Assembly: GCA_025356415.1 (NCBI GenBank)
Contig: JANXTB010000132.1
Coordinates: forward strand, 1-51,547
DNA: 51,547 bases
From: Hyphomicrobiales bacterium
Lineage (GTDB): Bacteria; Pseudomonadota; Alphaproteobacteria; Rhizobiales; Beijerinckiaceae
Reading direction: 5' to 3'
The notes beneath the pieces were generated by a model. The model was not told the DNA's origin. It worked only from the letters and a program-made list of their open reading frames with translations, and made no database searches. How positions within the stretch are numbered: position 1 is the first letter of the stretch; the number at the start of each line of letters is the position of its first letter. The position numbers were made by a program, and so were the translations under genes. Below, piece after piece: positions 9,341-18,103 of the stretch.

Positions 9341-10648
9341 ATGGCGGATCATGCCCCCATGTTCTGGCACTCCAAATCACTGATCGACGCCATCGCCTCG
9401 GGCGCGTGGGCCACGCGCGAGCGGCTCTGCGTCTATGCCGCGCTGCTGATCGGCGCTTACGTGCTCGCCGCCGTGGCGCTGGTGCTGACGGGAGGGGGAA
9501 TCACCGACCATTCGGGGCGGCTGATCGGCGCCGACTTCGGGATGATCTGGAGCGCGGGGCGGACCGCGCTCGCCGGCCGCGCCGAGGAGGTGTTTTCACT
9601 CGCGGCTCAGGAGATCGCCCAACGCGACATGTTCGGCGAGGCGGCGGGCTTCACGCCCTGGCACTACCCGCCAACCTTTCTGCTAATCGCCGCCCCGCTC
9701 GCCGCCCTGCCTTATATCGCCGCGCTCGCCATCTGGCAGGGCGTGACCTTCTCGGCCTACCTCGTCGCGGTCCGCGCCGGCGCGCCGCGTGAGGCTGGCG
9801 CGTGGGCCTTGTTGCTGGGCGCCAGCTTCCCGGCGGTTTTCATCAATGCTGCGCATGGCCAGAATGGCTTCCTGACGGCGGCGCTGATGACCGGCGGCGT
9901 GCTGCTGCTGACCACGCGCCCGGTTGCTGCGGGCGTGCTGTTCGCGTTGCTCTCCTACAAGCCGCAATTCTGCGTGCTGATTCCTGTCCTGCTGCTTGTG
10001 CAGCGCGACTGGCGCGCGATCGCCGCGACGATCGTGTCCGGCTGCGTGCCTCTGGCGACAACCTATGCGCTGTTTGGCATTGGCGTGTTTCAAGCGTTCC
10101 TCGCCTCGTTGCCCGATGCGAAGCGGCTGACGATGGAGACCGGCGCGACCGGCTGGGAAAAGATCCAGAGCGTGTTCGGCGGCGTTCGATTGATGGGCGG
10201 CGGTTACGAGCTCGCGATGCTGACGCAGGTCGTCGTCGCGCTACTCGTCATCGCCGCCATCGTGTTCGTGTGGCGTTCGCAGGCGGATGCGCGGCTGAAG
10301 CAGGCGCTCGTCTTTCCGGGCGTGCTGCTGACGACGCCCTATTGTCTCGACTACGACATGGTCTTGCTGGCGCCGGCGCTTGTCTTGCTGGCGCTGCACG
10401 CCGCGAACCGCGGCTTTGAGCGGTGGGAGATCAGCCTGCTCGCCGGCATCTTCGTCACGCCGATAATCGCGCGGCTTGTCGGCGCCGCCGTGCACTTGCC
10501 GCTCGGCGCGCTGGCGATGCTGGCGCTCTTTGCATGGACGCTGCGTCGCGCGCAAACGGATGCGCGCGAGGCGCGCATCCAGACTTCGAACCTCAGAACT
10601 TCGCCAGCTCGACCACCTCTTTCGGCGACGCCACCACTTTCGCCGTAA
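9341..10648 (+). CDS. Polytopic membrane protein, GT87/DUF2029 glycosyltransferase-like
   Basis: The 435-aa protein has about ten hydrophobic segments. DFGMIWSAGRTALAG, GFTPWHYPPTFLLIAAPLA, FINAAHGQNGFLTAALM and LLSYKPQFCVLIPVLLL are characteristic of the DUF2029/GT87 family (mannosyltransferases using polyprenyl-phosphate sugars in mycobacteria). GADFGMIW is where the family's catalytic aspartate lies. Actual donor and acceptor are unknown here. The last ~18 codons overlap the end of the convergent TctC gene. Confidence 0.8.
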   Translation: MADHAPMFWHSKSLIDAIASGAWATRERLCVYAALLIGAYVLAAVALVLTGGGITDHSGRLIGADFGMIWSAGRTALAGRAEEVFSLAAQEIAQRDMFGEAAGFTPWHYPPTFLLIAAPLAALPYIAALAIWQGVTFSAYLVAVRAGAPREAGAWALLLGASFPAVFINAAHGQNGFLTAALMTGGVLLLTTRPVAAGVLFALLSYKPQFCVLIPVLLLVQRDWRAIAATIVSGCVPLATTYALFGIGVFQAFLASLPDAKRLTMETGATGWEKIQSVFGGVRLMGGGYELAMLTQVVVALLVIAAIVFVWRSQADARLKQALVFPGVLLTTPYCLDYDMVLLAPALVLLALHAANRGFERWEISLLAGIFVTPIIARLVGAAVHLPLGALAMLALFAWTLRRAQTDAREARIQTSNLRTSPARPPLSATPPLSP

Positions 10649-11609
10649 TGCGCGCAAGTTCCTGATGCGACATCGGCTCGATCACGAGCCTCAGCCGCGC
10701 CGCGTCCGCCAGAAAAGCCTCGTCCTTCATGGTCTTTTCGAAAGCCGTGCGCATCATGTCGACGCGCTCGGCGGGGACGTTGGGCGGAAGGAAGACGCTG
10801 CGGCCGAAGTCCGATTCAGCTGACAGGAATTCAGCGACCTGGCGCTGCACGGGGTCCTTGATGAGTTCAGCCAGCGTCGGCACATCGGGCGCGCTCGGCT
10901 CGCGCGTGATCGAGGCGAAGACGATGGGCTTGATGCGCCCGTCAGCAATCGCGTCCGGCATGGCGAGCTGCACGCTCACCCATGACGCGCCGCGTCCCTC
11001 GATCTCGCCGCGCTGCATGGCGAGGTTGAGATCGGCCGCGCCTTTGTAGCCGGTGACGATCTTGAATTTGGTGCCGAGAAACTTGTTCATCAACGCGGGC
11101 ACGATGTAGGTCGGCGAACTCGGGCCCGTCGCGCCGATGATGACTTCGTTGGTCTTGGCTTCTTCGATCGTCTTGGCTTTCGCCGTGTGCCAGATCGACA
11201 GCATGTTGCGCACCGGCGCCATATTGCCGAGCCACAACCATTCGCGCGCATCGTATTTCGCAAATTGCGGCTGCAGCAATTGATTGAGCACAATGGTCTG
11301 CTGCGTCATCGCCATGGTGAGGCCATCGGCAGGCATGTTGCCGCGCACCGAATTGGCAAGACCGAGCCCACCGGATTCGCCGCCAGTGTATTTGATGATG
11401 ATCTTGGGCCGCTCGGGAATGTATTTTGGCATGTGCTCGGCAAGAACCTGCGCATAAGGCCCGAAGCTGCCGCCGGGATCCGACCCCACCAGAAAGGTGA
11501 TGTTCTTGCCGCGATAGAAATCGGACAGGCTGTCGGCCTGCGCGGTCGCTTGCGCAAGAATGCCTGAAGCCATGACGCCGGCGGCGGCCAGCAGATGAAG
11601 TTTCAACAT
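10593..11609 (-). CDS. TctC/Bug-type periplasmic substrate-binding protein
   Basis: The 338-aa protein begins with a signal peptide (MLKLHLLAAAGVMASGILAQATAQADS, cleavage probably after AQA), followed by the Bug-family opening FYRGKNITFLVGSDPGGSFGPYAQVLAEHMPKYIP. It continues with an extended periplasmic two-lobe binding domain. TctC receptors deliver carboxylates to TctA/TctB permeases. It is 22 bp downstream of an Ldh-family dehydrogenase, so the bound compound may be a 2-hydroxy acid that the enzyme oxidises; that is inference. The nearest permease is the fused TctA-TctB at 5342-7420. The start at 11609 has the GAGGAAA ribosome-binding site. Confidence 0.87.
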   Translation of the reverse strand: MLKLHLLAAAGVMASGILAQATAQADSLSDFYRGKNITFLVGSDPGGSFGPYAQVLAEHMPKYIPERPKIIIKYTGGESGGLGLANSVRGNMPADGLTMAMTQQTIVLNQLLQPQFAKYDAREWLWLGNMAPVRNMLSIWHTAKAKTIEEAKTNEVIIGATGPSSPTYIVPALMNKFLGTKFKIVTGYKGAADLNLAMQRGEIEGRGASWVSVQLAMPDAIADGRIKPIVFASITREPSAPDVPTLAELIKDPVQRQVAEFLSAESDFGRSVFLPPNVPAERVDMMRTAFEKTMKDEAFLADAARLRLVIEPMSHQELARITAKVVASPKEVVELAKF

Positions 11610-11631
11610 CGGCGTTTCCTCTTCTCTTTTT

Positions 11632-12777
11632 TCACGCCGTCTCGGGGACAGCGACATTGTATTTCGTGGCGAGCTCGACCAGCTCGGCCCAGGTCTTCGC
11701 CGACACCGGCACGCCGTCGCGCTGGCGTTGGCTTGCGAGCCGCGCGCCGCGTTCGCCTGGCAGGCGCAATTCCGGCGCGCCCTCGGCGCGCGGCAGCCGC
11801 TTGACGATGTCAGCCAGCATGTCGACGTCAGCGACAAAATCCTGCTGCGGACGCAGGCGCGCGATGTCGATCAGGATAATGGTCGCGTTCTGACCATGGC
11901 CTTTCTTGCCCTCGCCCAGCATGCGCGACAGGATCGGCATGCCTGCGAGCAGGCTGGTGAGGCACTCGACCATCAACGCGAAGCCCGCTCCCTTCGGGCC
12001 GCCCACCGGCAGCAGAACTTCGGCCTGCGCCGGATCACTCGTCTCGCGGCCCTGCGCATCCAGCGCCGAGCCCTCCGGCAGGGGCTTGCCGTCGCGCTTG
12101 GCGTGTTTCAGGGCGCCGTTGGAAATGCGGCTGGAGGCCATGTCGAGCAGGATCACGCCCTCGGGCCCGCCGGGCACGGCGATAGCGATGGGGGCCGTCG
12201 AGACGCTCGGAATGCGCGCGCCATGATAGGCCATGAGCGGCGGGCCGGCGGCGATGACGATCGCGGCGAAGCCCTCGCGCGCCGCCGCCTCGGCGTAGCA
12301 GCCCATCGCGCCCGCGTGGGTGGCGCCGCCGACCAGCGCCAGCCCGATTCCATGCGCGCGGGCGCGCGTTTGCGCCTCGCCCAGCGCCTTCAGCATGGCG
12401 ACCGGCCCTGCGGCGCCCTCCGCGTCGAAAGCCGCCAGCGCGCCGAAATCGACCCGCAGGCGCGGCTCGGCCTGCGGCTTCATGGCGCCTTTGTCGATCA
12501 TCCCGAAATAATGCGCGGTGCGGCTGACCCCATGCGTCTCGCCGCCGCGCGAGTCGGCCCAGACGAGGACACGGGCGACGGCCTCAGCCGAGGGCGCGCC
12601 CATGCCACGGGCCATGAACAGCCGCGCCACAAAGGCGCGGAGGAGCGATTCGGAAAAGATCGGCGATTCCCGCTTCAATGGGGCGTCCCTGCCTTGTTCG
12701 GGCGCCTTGAGCTGGTCGCCCAGCGTGACAGTGGCGTCCCTTTTGTTGCCGGCCAGGCCGGAATGAGCAGCCAACAT
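11632..12777 (-). CDS. Malate/L-lactate dehydrogenase (Ldh/ComC) family oxidoreductase
   Basis: The 381-aa protein matches the NAD(P)-dependent Ldh2/ComC/MdlB family: the DSRGGETHGVSR substrate region with catalytic His, HGIGLALVGGATHAGAMGCYAEAA, and LLPVGGPKGAGFALMVECLTSLLAG near the C-terminus. Members oxidise malate, lactate, sulfolactate or ureidoglycolate. It precedes the TctC gene in an apparent operon, which hints at a hydroxy-acid uptake and oxidation unit. The first ~35 residues are atypical for the family and the ATG at 12777 lacks a good ribosome-binding site, so the true start may be further in, near the residues PIFSESLLRAFV. Confidence 0.82.
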   Translation of the reverse strand: MLAAHSGLAGNKRDATVTLGDQLKAPEQGRDAPLKRESPIFSESLLRAFVARLFMARGMGAPSAEAVARVLVWADSRGGETHGVSRTAHYFGMIDKGAMKPQAEPRLRVDFGALAAFDAEGAAGPVAMLKALGEAQTRARAHGIGLALVGGATHAGAMGCYAEAAAREGFAAIVIAAGPPLMAYHGARIPSVSTAPIAIAVPGGPEGVILLDMASSRISNGALKHAKRDGKPLPEGSALDAQGRETSDPAQAEVLLPVGGPKGAGFALMVECLTSLLAGMPILSRMLGEGKKGHGQNATIILIDIARLRPQQDFVADVDMLADIVKRLPRAEGAPELRLPGERGARLASQRQRDGVPVSAKTWAELVELATKYNVAVPETA

Positions 12778-12939
12778 AGCAATTCAGGCGCCCAAAAGCA
12801 TCCGCTGCGCCGCGGCTCATGCGTCACAGCGAGGGTCGAAATTTAACCTTCCGGCGCAAGCGTCACAAAAGAGGTTGCAATTCCTTCTTAGACTGAGCAA
12901 TTCTATCAGCAGTTTCAGATTCTTGCTGGAGTGCTAGCC

Positions 12940-13236
12940 ATGTTTCCGGGTGTCGACGCCGAGAAACCCTGTTTTGGGCCCGCGGAGATCCACGTGATGC
13001 GCCGCGCTCTCGAGCTGGCCGAAGGCGCGCTGGTCACTCGCCGCCCCATGGCCCGGCGCGCGTTCCAGGAACATCGCCAGCAGCTCGCAAAGTCGATCAT
13101 CCGGCTAGCGACGGCTGGCGAACTCGATCCGGTGGTGCTGAGCGCGGCCGCGCTCGGCTCCGCTCCGCTCGCGGCGTCTATCCCGACACCGCCCAGCGCC
13201 GCGCATCCCCGCCGCCGCACAGCCCGCCGCGGCTGA
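12940..13236 (+). CDS. Hypothetical protein, 98 aa
   Basis: The frame MFPGVDAEKPCFGPAEIHVMRRALELAEGALVTRRPMARRAFQEHRQQLAKSII has the look of a real helical protein: amphipathic, with basic surfaces. A Pro/Arg-rich tail follows. The ATG at 12940 has GGAG about 9 bp upstream; the GTG at 12931 is an alternative. No family recognised. It is flanked by non-coding DNA on both sides and reads alone on the plus strand. Confidence 0.55.
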   Translation: MFPGVDAEKPCFGPAEIHVMRRALELAEGALVTRRPMARRAFQEHRQQLAKSIIRLATAGELDPVVLSAAALGSAPLAASIPTPPSAAHPRRRTARRG

Positions 13237-13324
13237 CGCAACGTTAGGCTACCTTCTACTGAAGCTGTTGAAATACATCGTGTCTTCATGGTGAGCCGCG
13301 TCCAATTCGGCTATTCATGAGGTC

Positions 13325-14236
13325 ATGTCTTCGAACTCTGATCCGACGCCCGCTCCCGATTATTCCGCCATGGCCGACGCGCTGCAGGCGACGGGCGAAT
13401 ATCGCGTGCTGCGCAAGCTGCGACCGCCGGCGCGCTACGAGGCCGAGGGCGACACGGGCCTGCGCCGCGCGATCTTTCTCGACGTCGAGACCACCGGGCT
13501 CGACTCAGCCCGTCACGAAATCATCGAACTCGCGATGGCGCCGTTCACCTATGCGCAAGACGGACGCATCTTTGACGTCGGCGAGCCTTTTCAGGCGCTG
13601 CGCGAACCTTCGCACCCGATCCCGCCGGAGGTGACGGCGATCACCGGGATCGATGATTCGATGGTCGCGGGCCGCAGCATCGATCCGGCCGACGTCGCCC
13701 GCTTTGTCGAGGGCGCGGATCTCGTGATCGCGCATAATGCGGCCTTCGACCGTCGCTTCATGGAAATGTTCTGCGAGAGCTTCGCGCATCTGCCGTGGGC
13801 CTGCTCGATGTCGCAGGTCGAATGGCAGGCGGAAGGACATGAGGGCGTGAAGCTGGCGTGGCTGGCGGCCGGCGCCGGCTTCTTCTACGACAAGCACCGC
13901 GCCGTGAACGATTGCCACGCCGGCATCGAACTGCTGGCGCGTGCGCTGCCCAGGAGCGGCAAGCGCGCCATGGCGCAATTGCTGGAGCGGGCGCGCACCC
14001 CGAGCTGGCGCATCTGGGCGTCGGGCGCCCCGTACGATCTCAAGGACAATCTGAAAGCGCGCGGCTACCGCTGGAACGCCGACGGCGCTGGCGCGCAGCG
14101 CGCCTGGTTCATCGACGTGCCGGACCACGCGCGTGAGGACGAATTCCGCTTTCTGCACGAAGAGATTTATGGGCGCGTCGTCGACATCAATTGCCGCAAG
14201 ATCGACGCTTACGACCGGTTCTCGAACCGCGTTTAG
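13325..14236 (+). CDS. 3'-5' exonuclease, DEDDh family (DnaQ/epsilon-like)
   Basis: The 303-aa protein has the DEDDh exonuclease motifs: Exo I IFLDVETTGL near residue 50, Exo II VIAHNAAFDRRFM near 135, and Exo III KHRAVNDCHAGIELL near 195 (His and Asp). These coordinate two metals and remove nucleotides from 3' ends. The C-terminal ~100 residues (SWRIWASGAPYDLKDNLKARGYRWN...) form an extra domain seen in alphaproteobacterial stand-alone versions and are not part of PolC or the Pol III core. It probably acts in repair or RNA/DNA trimming. It converges with the EamA gene with a 4-bp overlap. Confidence 0.88.
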   Translation: MSSNSDPTPAPDYSAMADALQATGEYRVLRKLRPPARYEAEGDTGLRRAIFLDVETTGLDSARHEIIELAMAPFTYAQDGRIFDVGEPFQALREPSHPIPPEVTAITGIDDSMVAGRSIDPADVARFVEGADLVIAHNAAFDRRFMEMFCESFAHLPWACSMSQVEWQAEGHEGVKLAWLAAGAGFFYDKHRAVNDCHAGIELLARALPRSGKRAMAQLLERARTPSWRIWASGAPYDLKDNLKARGYRWNADGAGAQRAWFIDVPDHAREDEFRFLHEEIYGRVVDINCRKIDAYDRFSNRV

Positions 14237-15126
14237 TTGCGATTCACCAGCACGATGCCAACGAGCACGCACAACGCGCCCGCGATCTGCGCCACGCCGA
14301 TGATCTCGCCGAGAAACAACGTCGCCAAGACCGCGCCGAACACCGGCATCAGATGGATGAATTGCCCGGCCTTGCCCGGCCCGATCGCGCCCACGCCATA
14401 GGACCACAGCATGAACGCGAAGAGTGACGCGAACAGCCCGACGTAAAGCAGCGCCGCCACGATCATGGGTGTGAAAGCGGGCCACGCGCCGGTGTCGACG
14501 ATGGACAGCGGAATGAGGATCAGCAACGCGGCGACGATGCTTCCTGCAAGCGATACGTCGGATGGCAAATCCGCAGGCCGCTTCGTCAGCAGCAGCGAAT
14601 AAATCGACCAGAACAGCACAGCGGCCATCATCCAGAGATCGCCGCGCTCGAAGGACAGAGTCGCAAGCACCCGCCAGTCGCCGCGCGTCACCAGCACGCC
14701 GACGCCGAGCAGCGAGACCAGCGTGCCCACCCATTGCACGGGCCGTGGCCGCGCCGCGCCCGTCACTGCGGTCCCGATGAGAATGGCGGCGGGCGTGAAG
14801 GCCAGAAGCAGCAGCGCATTGATGGCCGTCGTGGTCTCCAGCGCGAGATAGACGACCGTCTGAAAACCCGCGACGCCGGTGACGCCCAGCGCGAGCAGAT
14901 ATTTCCACTCGCGCCGCAACACGCCCGCATGCGCGCGCGCCTCGCGCCCGACCATCGGCAGAAACACGAGAAGGCAAATGATCCAGCGCAGCGTGGACAA
15001 ATGCACGGGATCGATCTGACCGCGCAACGCGCGACCAACGACAAAATTGCCCGACCAAAACAACGCGGCGAGCGACAGGGCGATAATGGGAAGAGCGGCC
15101 TGTGTCCGTCGATCGGTGAGTTTCAC
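14233..15126 (-). CDS. EamA/DMT-superfamily transporter
   Basis: The 297-aa membrane protein has ten predicted helices in two repeats of five. SLAALFWSGNFVVGRALRGQIDPVHLSTLRWIICLLV is the first EamA repeat and MMAAVLFWSIYSLLL opens the second. DMT members export amino acids or metabolites; the substrate is unknown. The start is GTG at 15126 with no strong ribosome-binding site. The left end of the tRNA-integrated island begins 82 bp upstream, so its native promoter region was probably truncated or replaced by the insertion. Confidence 0.85.
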   Translation of the reverse strand: MKLTDRRTQAALPIIALSLAALFWSGNFVVGRALRGQIDPVHLSTLRWIICLLVFLPMVGREARAHAGVLRREWKYLLALGVTGVAGFQTVVYLALETTTAINALLLLAFTPAAILIGTAVTGAARPRPVQWVGTLVSLLGVGVLVTRGDWRVLATLSFERGDLWMMAAVLFWSIYSLLLTKRPADLPSDVSLAGSIVAALLILIPLSIVDTGAWPAFTPMIVAALLYVGLFASLFAFMLWSYGVGAIGPGKAGQFIHLMPVFGAVLATLFLGEIIGVAQIAGALCVLVGIVLVNRN

Positions 15127-15207
15127 TGATGAAGCCTGCGCTCGCTCATGCGCGCCACAAGAAGCGCGTCTTGATGGCCGGAATTCAGATCGTCTGGGAG
15201 AGGAAAT

Positions 15208-15228
15208 GGCTTGGTGGAGCTGAGCGGG
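15208..15228. repeat. Distal attachment-site repeat of the island (tRNA-Ala 3' fragment)
   Basis: These 21 bases are identical to 30025-30045. Read on the minus strand they are the final 17 nt of tRNA-Ala including CCA, plus 4 nt. The rest of the tRNA is absent here, as expected for the duplicated core left at the far end of an integrated element. Confidence 0.9.
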
Positions 15229-15552
15229 GGATCAATCTCAGCTACGCGACTTCATTGATTTCAGTGGGATATATTCCACAGCGTCAAACACGTGTAGCAC
15301 GGATGTGTATCACTGAAAAGTGGTGTTCCAACCTCTCGCGCGGTGCGTTGGCCGTCGCCCAAAGGCATGCTCGCGCGCGTCCTAGTCGGGCGGCGAGACC
15401 ACGACGAACTCGCTCCGAGGCCGACGAGTTGCTACGCAGCGTCTTTCAGTGCTCACGCTGCTACGACGTTAAGCCTTCATTAATCAGAGGGATCGCCTAT
15501 GCAGTCTAGGCTGGTCAAGGATCGGTCCACTGTGACAATGGAGCGATGAGAC
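15229..15552. other. Left end of the island, non-coding
   Basis: About 320 bp lie between the attachment repeat and the restriction endonuclease gene. A long open frame crosses from 15129 to 15509 through the repeat junction, but its start is outside the island and it looks like chance coding. The stretch likely holds the promoter of the endonuclease gene; a GGAG sequence about 9 bp before the ATG at 15553 can serve as its ribosome-binding site. No controller (C) protein gene or C-box was recognised. Confidence 0.4.
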
Positions 15553-16554
15553 ATGGGTCTCACAGATGACGTCGTGAAGCTGGGAGAAGCGCGAACCAAG
15601 AAGCTGGGCTACGCCTCCCCTGTCGCTCTACAAGGAGTGACCAAGAAGCGGATTGTCGAAGTGCTCCGTCGGTTAGACCTCGCGCAGAACGCCGATCTGA
15701 TCGACGCCGTGTTTGCTCTCCTCGACAATGAAACGGACAGCTGGTTCGCAAGGGCTCCCCGCGGTGCTCGGTTCTGCGATGGGGCTACCACCGCTCACGT
15801 CGGTTGCCATGTCGGTATCTTGCAGCGCAATGGCACGAAGCTCGATCGAGAGGGCAGGGATTATTGGATTAAGCCTCTCCGAGAGCTTGGAGGCATTGAG
15901 GCAATCACGCTTCATGAAGGCGAGTTCATTGCCGGGCACGTCAAGGCCAAGTCGCCAAACTCTTGCTACCGACTTGATGAGGGCTTGAAAGCTGTCTTGA
16001 CTGGTCGAGATGCAGAATGGCCGAAATTGCTGACTGAATGGGCGAGCCGAGACGCAGCGCGGACGCGCCGTGAATTTCAAGCGCAAGCCGCCGACGCGGC
16101 AAGATTGCTGGTAGATAGCGGCCATAGCGACCTGATCGCTGCCTCGATCGAGGTATACGCTAAGCGGTTCCTCCCCGAATACCAAGTCATCTACGTGGAT
16201 GATGGGGACGGTGACCGGATCACTGTCGCGGATCGCAATCGGTTTAAGGACGCGGGAATTGAGATCACGCTCGATGATGGGATGCCAGACGTTCTATTGT
16301 GGGACCCCGGAACGGACATGCTTTGGGTTATCGAAGCTGTCACGAGCGATGGCGAAGTGGACCTTCACAAGGTGACACAGCTCAAGCGGCTGGCGGAACG
16401 ATCCGGTAAAGCGGGTATCCAATTCACCACAACGTATCGAACATGGAAAGACGCCGCCGCGCGCCAGGGTGCTCACCAGAACATCGCAGTTGAAACTTAC
16501 ATCTGGATACAGGCGGACCCAGCAAAGCACCTACTCGTTCAGTCGTTCAACTAA
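15553..16554 (+). CDS. Type II restriction endonuclease, BsuBI/PstI family
   Basis: The 333-aa protein is close to R.PstI and R.BsuBI in length. Its C-terminal half carries the family core: YQVIYVDDGDGDRITVADRN, then PDVLLWDPGTDMLWVIEAVTSDGEV, where the PD...E-A pattern supplies catalytic residues, then a QLKRL helix and AGIQFTTTYRTWKD. The N-terminal half (KKRIVEVLRRLDLAQNADLIDAVFALLD) is the helical domain of the same family. Known members cut CTGCAG; specificity here is inferred from the family and from pairing with the adjacent methyltransferase. The genes are convergent with an 8-bp 3' overlap. Confidence 0.85.
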   Translation: MGLTDDVVKLGEARTKKLGYASPVALQGVTKKRIVEVLRRLDLAQNADLIDAVFALLDNETDSWFARAPRGARFCDGATTAHVGCHVGILQRNGTKLDREGRDYWIKPLRELGGIEAITLHEGEFIAGHVKAKSPNSCYRLDEGLKAVLTGRDAEWPKLLTEWASRDAARTRREFQAQAADAARLLVDSGHSDLIAASIEVYAKRFLPEYQVIYVDDGDGDRITVADRNRFKDAGIEITLDDGMPDVLLWDPGTDMLWVIEAVTSDGEVDLHKVTQLKRLAERSGKAGIQFTTTYRTWKDAAARQGAHQNIAVETYIWIQADPAKHLLVQSFN

Positions 16555-18040
16555 AGTACGAGTTGATGATCCTGTCCAACTCCACTTGGTCCGGCATCTG
16601 CATGCGCACCTGCTCACCGATCGTACAGAGCTGTTGCCGCGTCGGGTAATGCAGGCCGCGCAGGTCAGTCGCATTCACCTGTGTGTGCCCGCTGAACTGT
16701 CGGAAATACTCGTCCACTGCGGTTGAGTTCAGGAACATTGCAAGTCCTCTGGCAAGATCGCCAGGCAGCCCACGGCCTTGCTCATGGAAGTAGTTCAGAT
16801 GGTTTTCGAACCCAACCCAGCTACCGGGAACGGTCGCAGGGTCGAAGATCACGGCTACAAGCCGCCTCTTCTCCTCTTTTGACGTGAACCGCTTCGTCAG
16901 CACGTAGGTCCCGCTTGGCACCACGAGGTCAATAGTGGATTGCGAGAACGCCAATGCATTGTGCTTTCGTCCATTCGGCTTCGGCCATACAACGAAGCCC
17001 TCCTCAAAATGCATTGGGTAGATGAGCGGCACCGCGCCGGGTTGCGCCTCACGTCTCAGATGATCCCGTGCGCGAAAATCAACGACGCGCCCCGTTGACA
17101 CTTTGATCCCGAGATCGGTCAGCTTGCACGGGAGCGCCTGGACACGTTCTGCCAGCGCGCCATCGGCGTCCGATAGAACCAGGTGAATGTAATTATGAGG
17201 ATCACCCGGGTGAACGACTTCCGCGAAGGGGACCTGCCGCCGTGTCACTTCCTCGTCGTCGGGGTTTGCGCTCGAAGTGATCGTCACTTCTGGGGGCTGA
17301 GGCTCTCCCTTCACAAGCCGATAAATGATGTTCTCTTGCAAAACGGCGTCGTCGGCAAACGCCTTCCGGCGAGAACTGTAAACATGGATTTCGCGGAATG
17401 CCGAACTGTCGAGCAATATGCGTCGGAACGGCGTGAAGTATGCGCCGTTGCAAAAGCTGCGCGGCGTGATCGCCACGAGCTGGCCACCCTTACGTAACTG
17501 GCCGAGCGCGACAGCCACAAACGCGGTGTAGAGATTGCTCGTCTCGATCCCGAGCCGCCTTAATGCAGCTCGAGCTTTCGATCCTGAATTGATTTTCGCA
17601 TAAGGCGGATTGAGGATTGCGCAATCGTATGTCGGCTCTTCCCGAAGGAGCGGCTCGCACGAGTGCAGGACGAAATCATCGTGAACAATGCTGAACTGAA
17701 AGTCGATTTCATGGGCCGCGCACTCTGCTGCACAGGCCAACATGGTGATCTCAAGGTGTTTTGCGAGCACGGGATCGATCTCGAATGCTGTAACATCGAT
17801 CGCCCGAGGTCGGGGACTACGCTTGGTCGCCTCCTGCACAAATGCTGCGGTCAACCCGCCAACGCCCGCGCCCGCATCTAAAAGGCGGATTTTGTCAGGA
17901 AGTGGGTCAAACATTGCAGCCATGAACGACGCCACGAGGGCTGGCGTCATATACTGGCCAAGTGAGCTTCGTGTTTTTGGGTCCAACTGCGGCGACACAT
18001 TCAGTCGCGACCGATCCGCATGCTTCAGGGCTGTTGTCAT
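16547..18040 (-). CDS. N6-adenine DNA methyltransferase (partner of the BsuBI/PstI-type endonuclease)
   Basis: The 497-aa protein has SAM-binding motif I LLDAGAGVGGLTAAF near residue 55, an acidic FEIDPVLAKHLEI segment, and the amino-methyltransferase motif IV NPPYAKI near residue 146. A large C-terminal target-recognition region includes VNATDLRGLHYPTRQQL. Its size and GQYMTP opening fit M.PstI/M.BsuBI-type gamma-class enzymes, which methylate adenine to protect the host. The pairing with the endonuclease makes a complete type II system. It starts at ATG 18040. The separate promoter allows methyltransferase expression independent of the nuclease. Confidence 0.88.
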   Translation of the reverse strand: MTTALKHADRSRLNVSPQLDPKTRSSLGQYMTPALVASFMAAMFDPLPDKIRLLDAGAGVGGLTAAFVQEATKRSPRPRAIDVTAFEIDPVLAKHLEITMLACAAECAAHEIDFQFSIVHDDFVLHSCEPLLREEPTYDCAILNPPYAKINSGSKARAALRRLGIETSNLYTAFVAVALGQLRKGGQLVAITPRSFCNGAYFTPFRRILLDSSAFREIHVYSSRRKAFADDAVLQENIIYRLVKGEPQPPEVTITSSANPDDEEVTRRQVPFAEVVHPGDPHNYIHLVLSDADGALAERVQALPCKLTDLGIKVSTGRVVDFRARDHLRREAQPGAVPLIYPMHFEEGFVVWPKPNGRKHNALAFSQSTIDLVVPSGTYVLTKRFTSKEEKRRLVAVIFDPATVPGSWVGFENHLNYFHEQGRGLPGDLARGLAMFLNSTAVDEYFRQFSGHTQVNATDLRGLHYPTRQQLCTIGEQVRMQMPDQVELDRIINSYFS

Positions 18041-18103
18041 TTATGAAAGTTCGCCTTGATCAGGAAGGGGCGCAAGCGCCGGAATATGGTCGAATTCGCG
18101 GGT

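Noticed and set aside
15208-15228. A second tRNA-Ala gene at the left end of the island
   Set aside because: Only the 3' terminal 17 nt of the tRNA are present, with no anticodon or D arm; it is an attachment-site fragment.
15129-15509. 126-codon frame crossing the island's left junction
   Set aside because: It runs through the attachment repeat from core into island sequence, has no ribosome-binding site or recognisable domain, and is best explained as chance.
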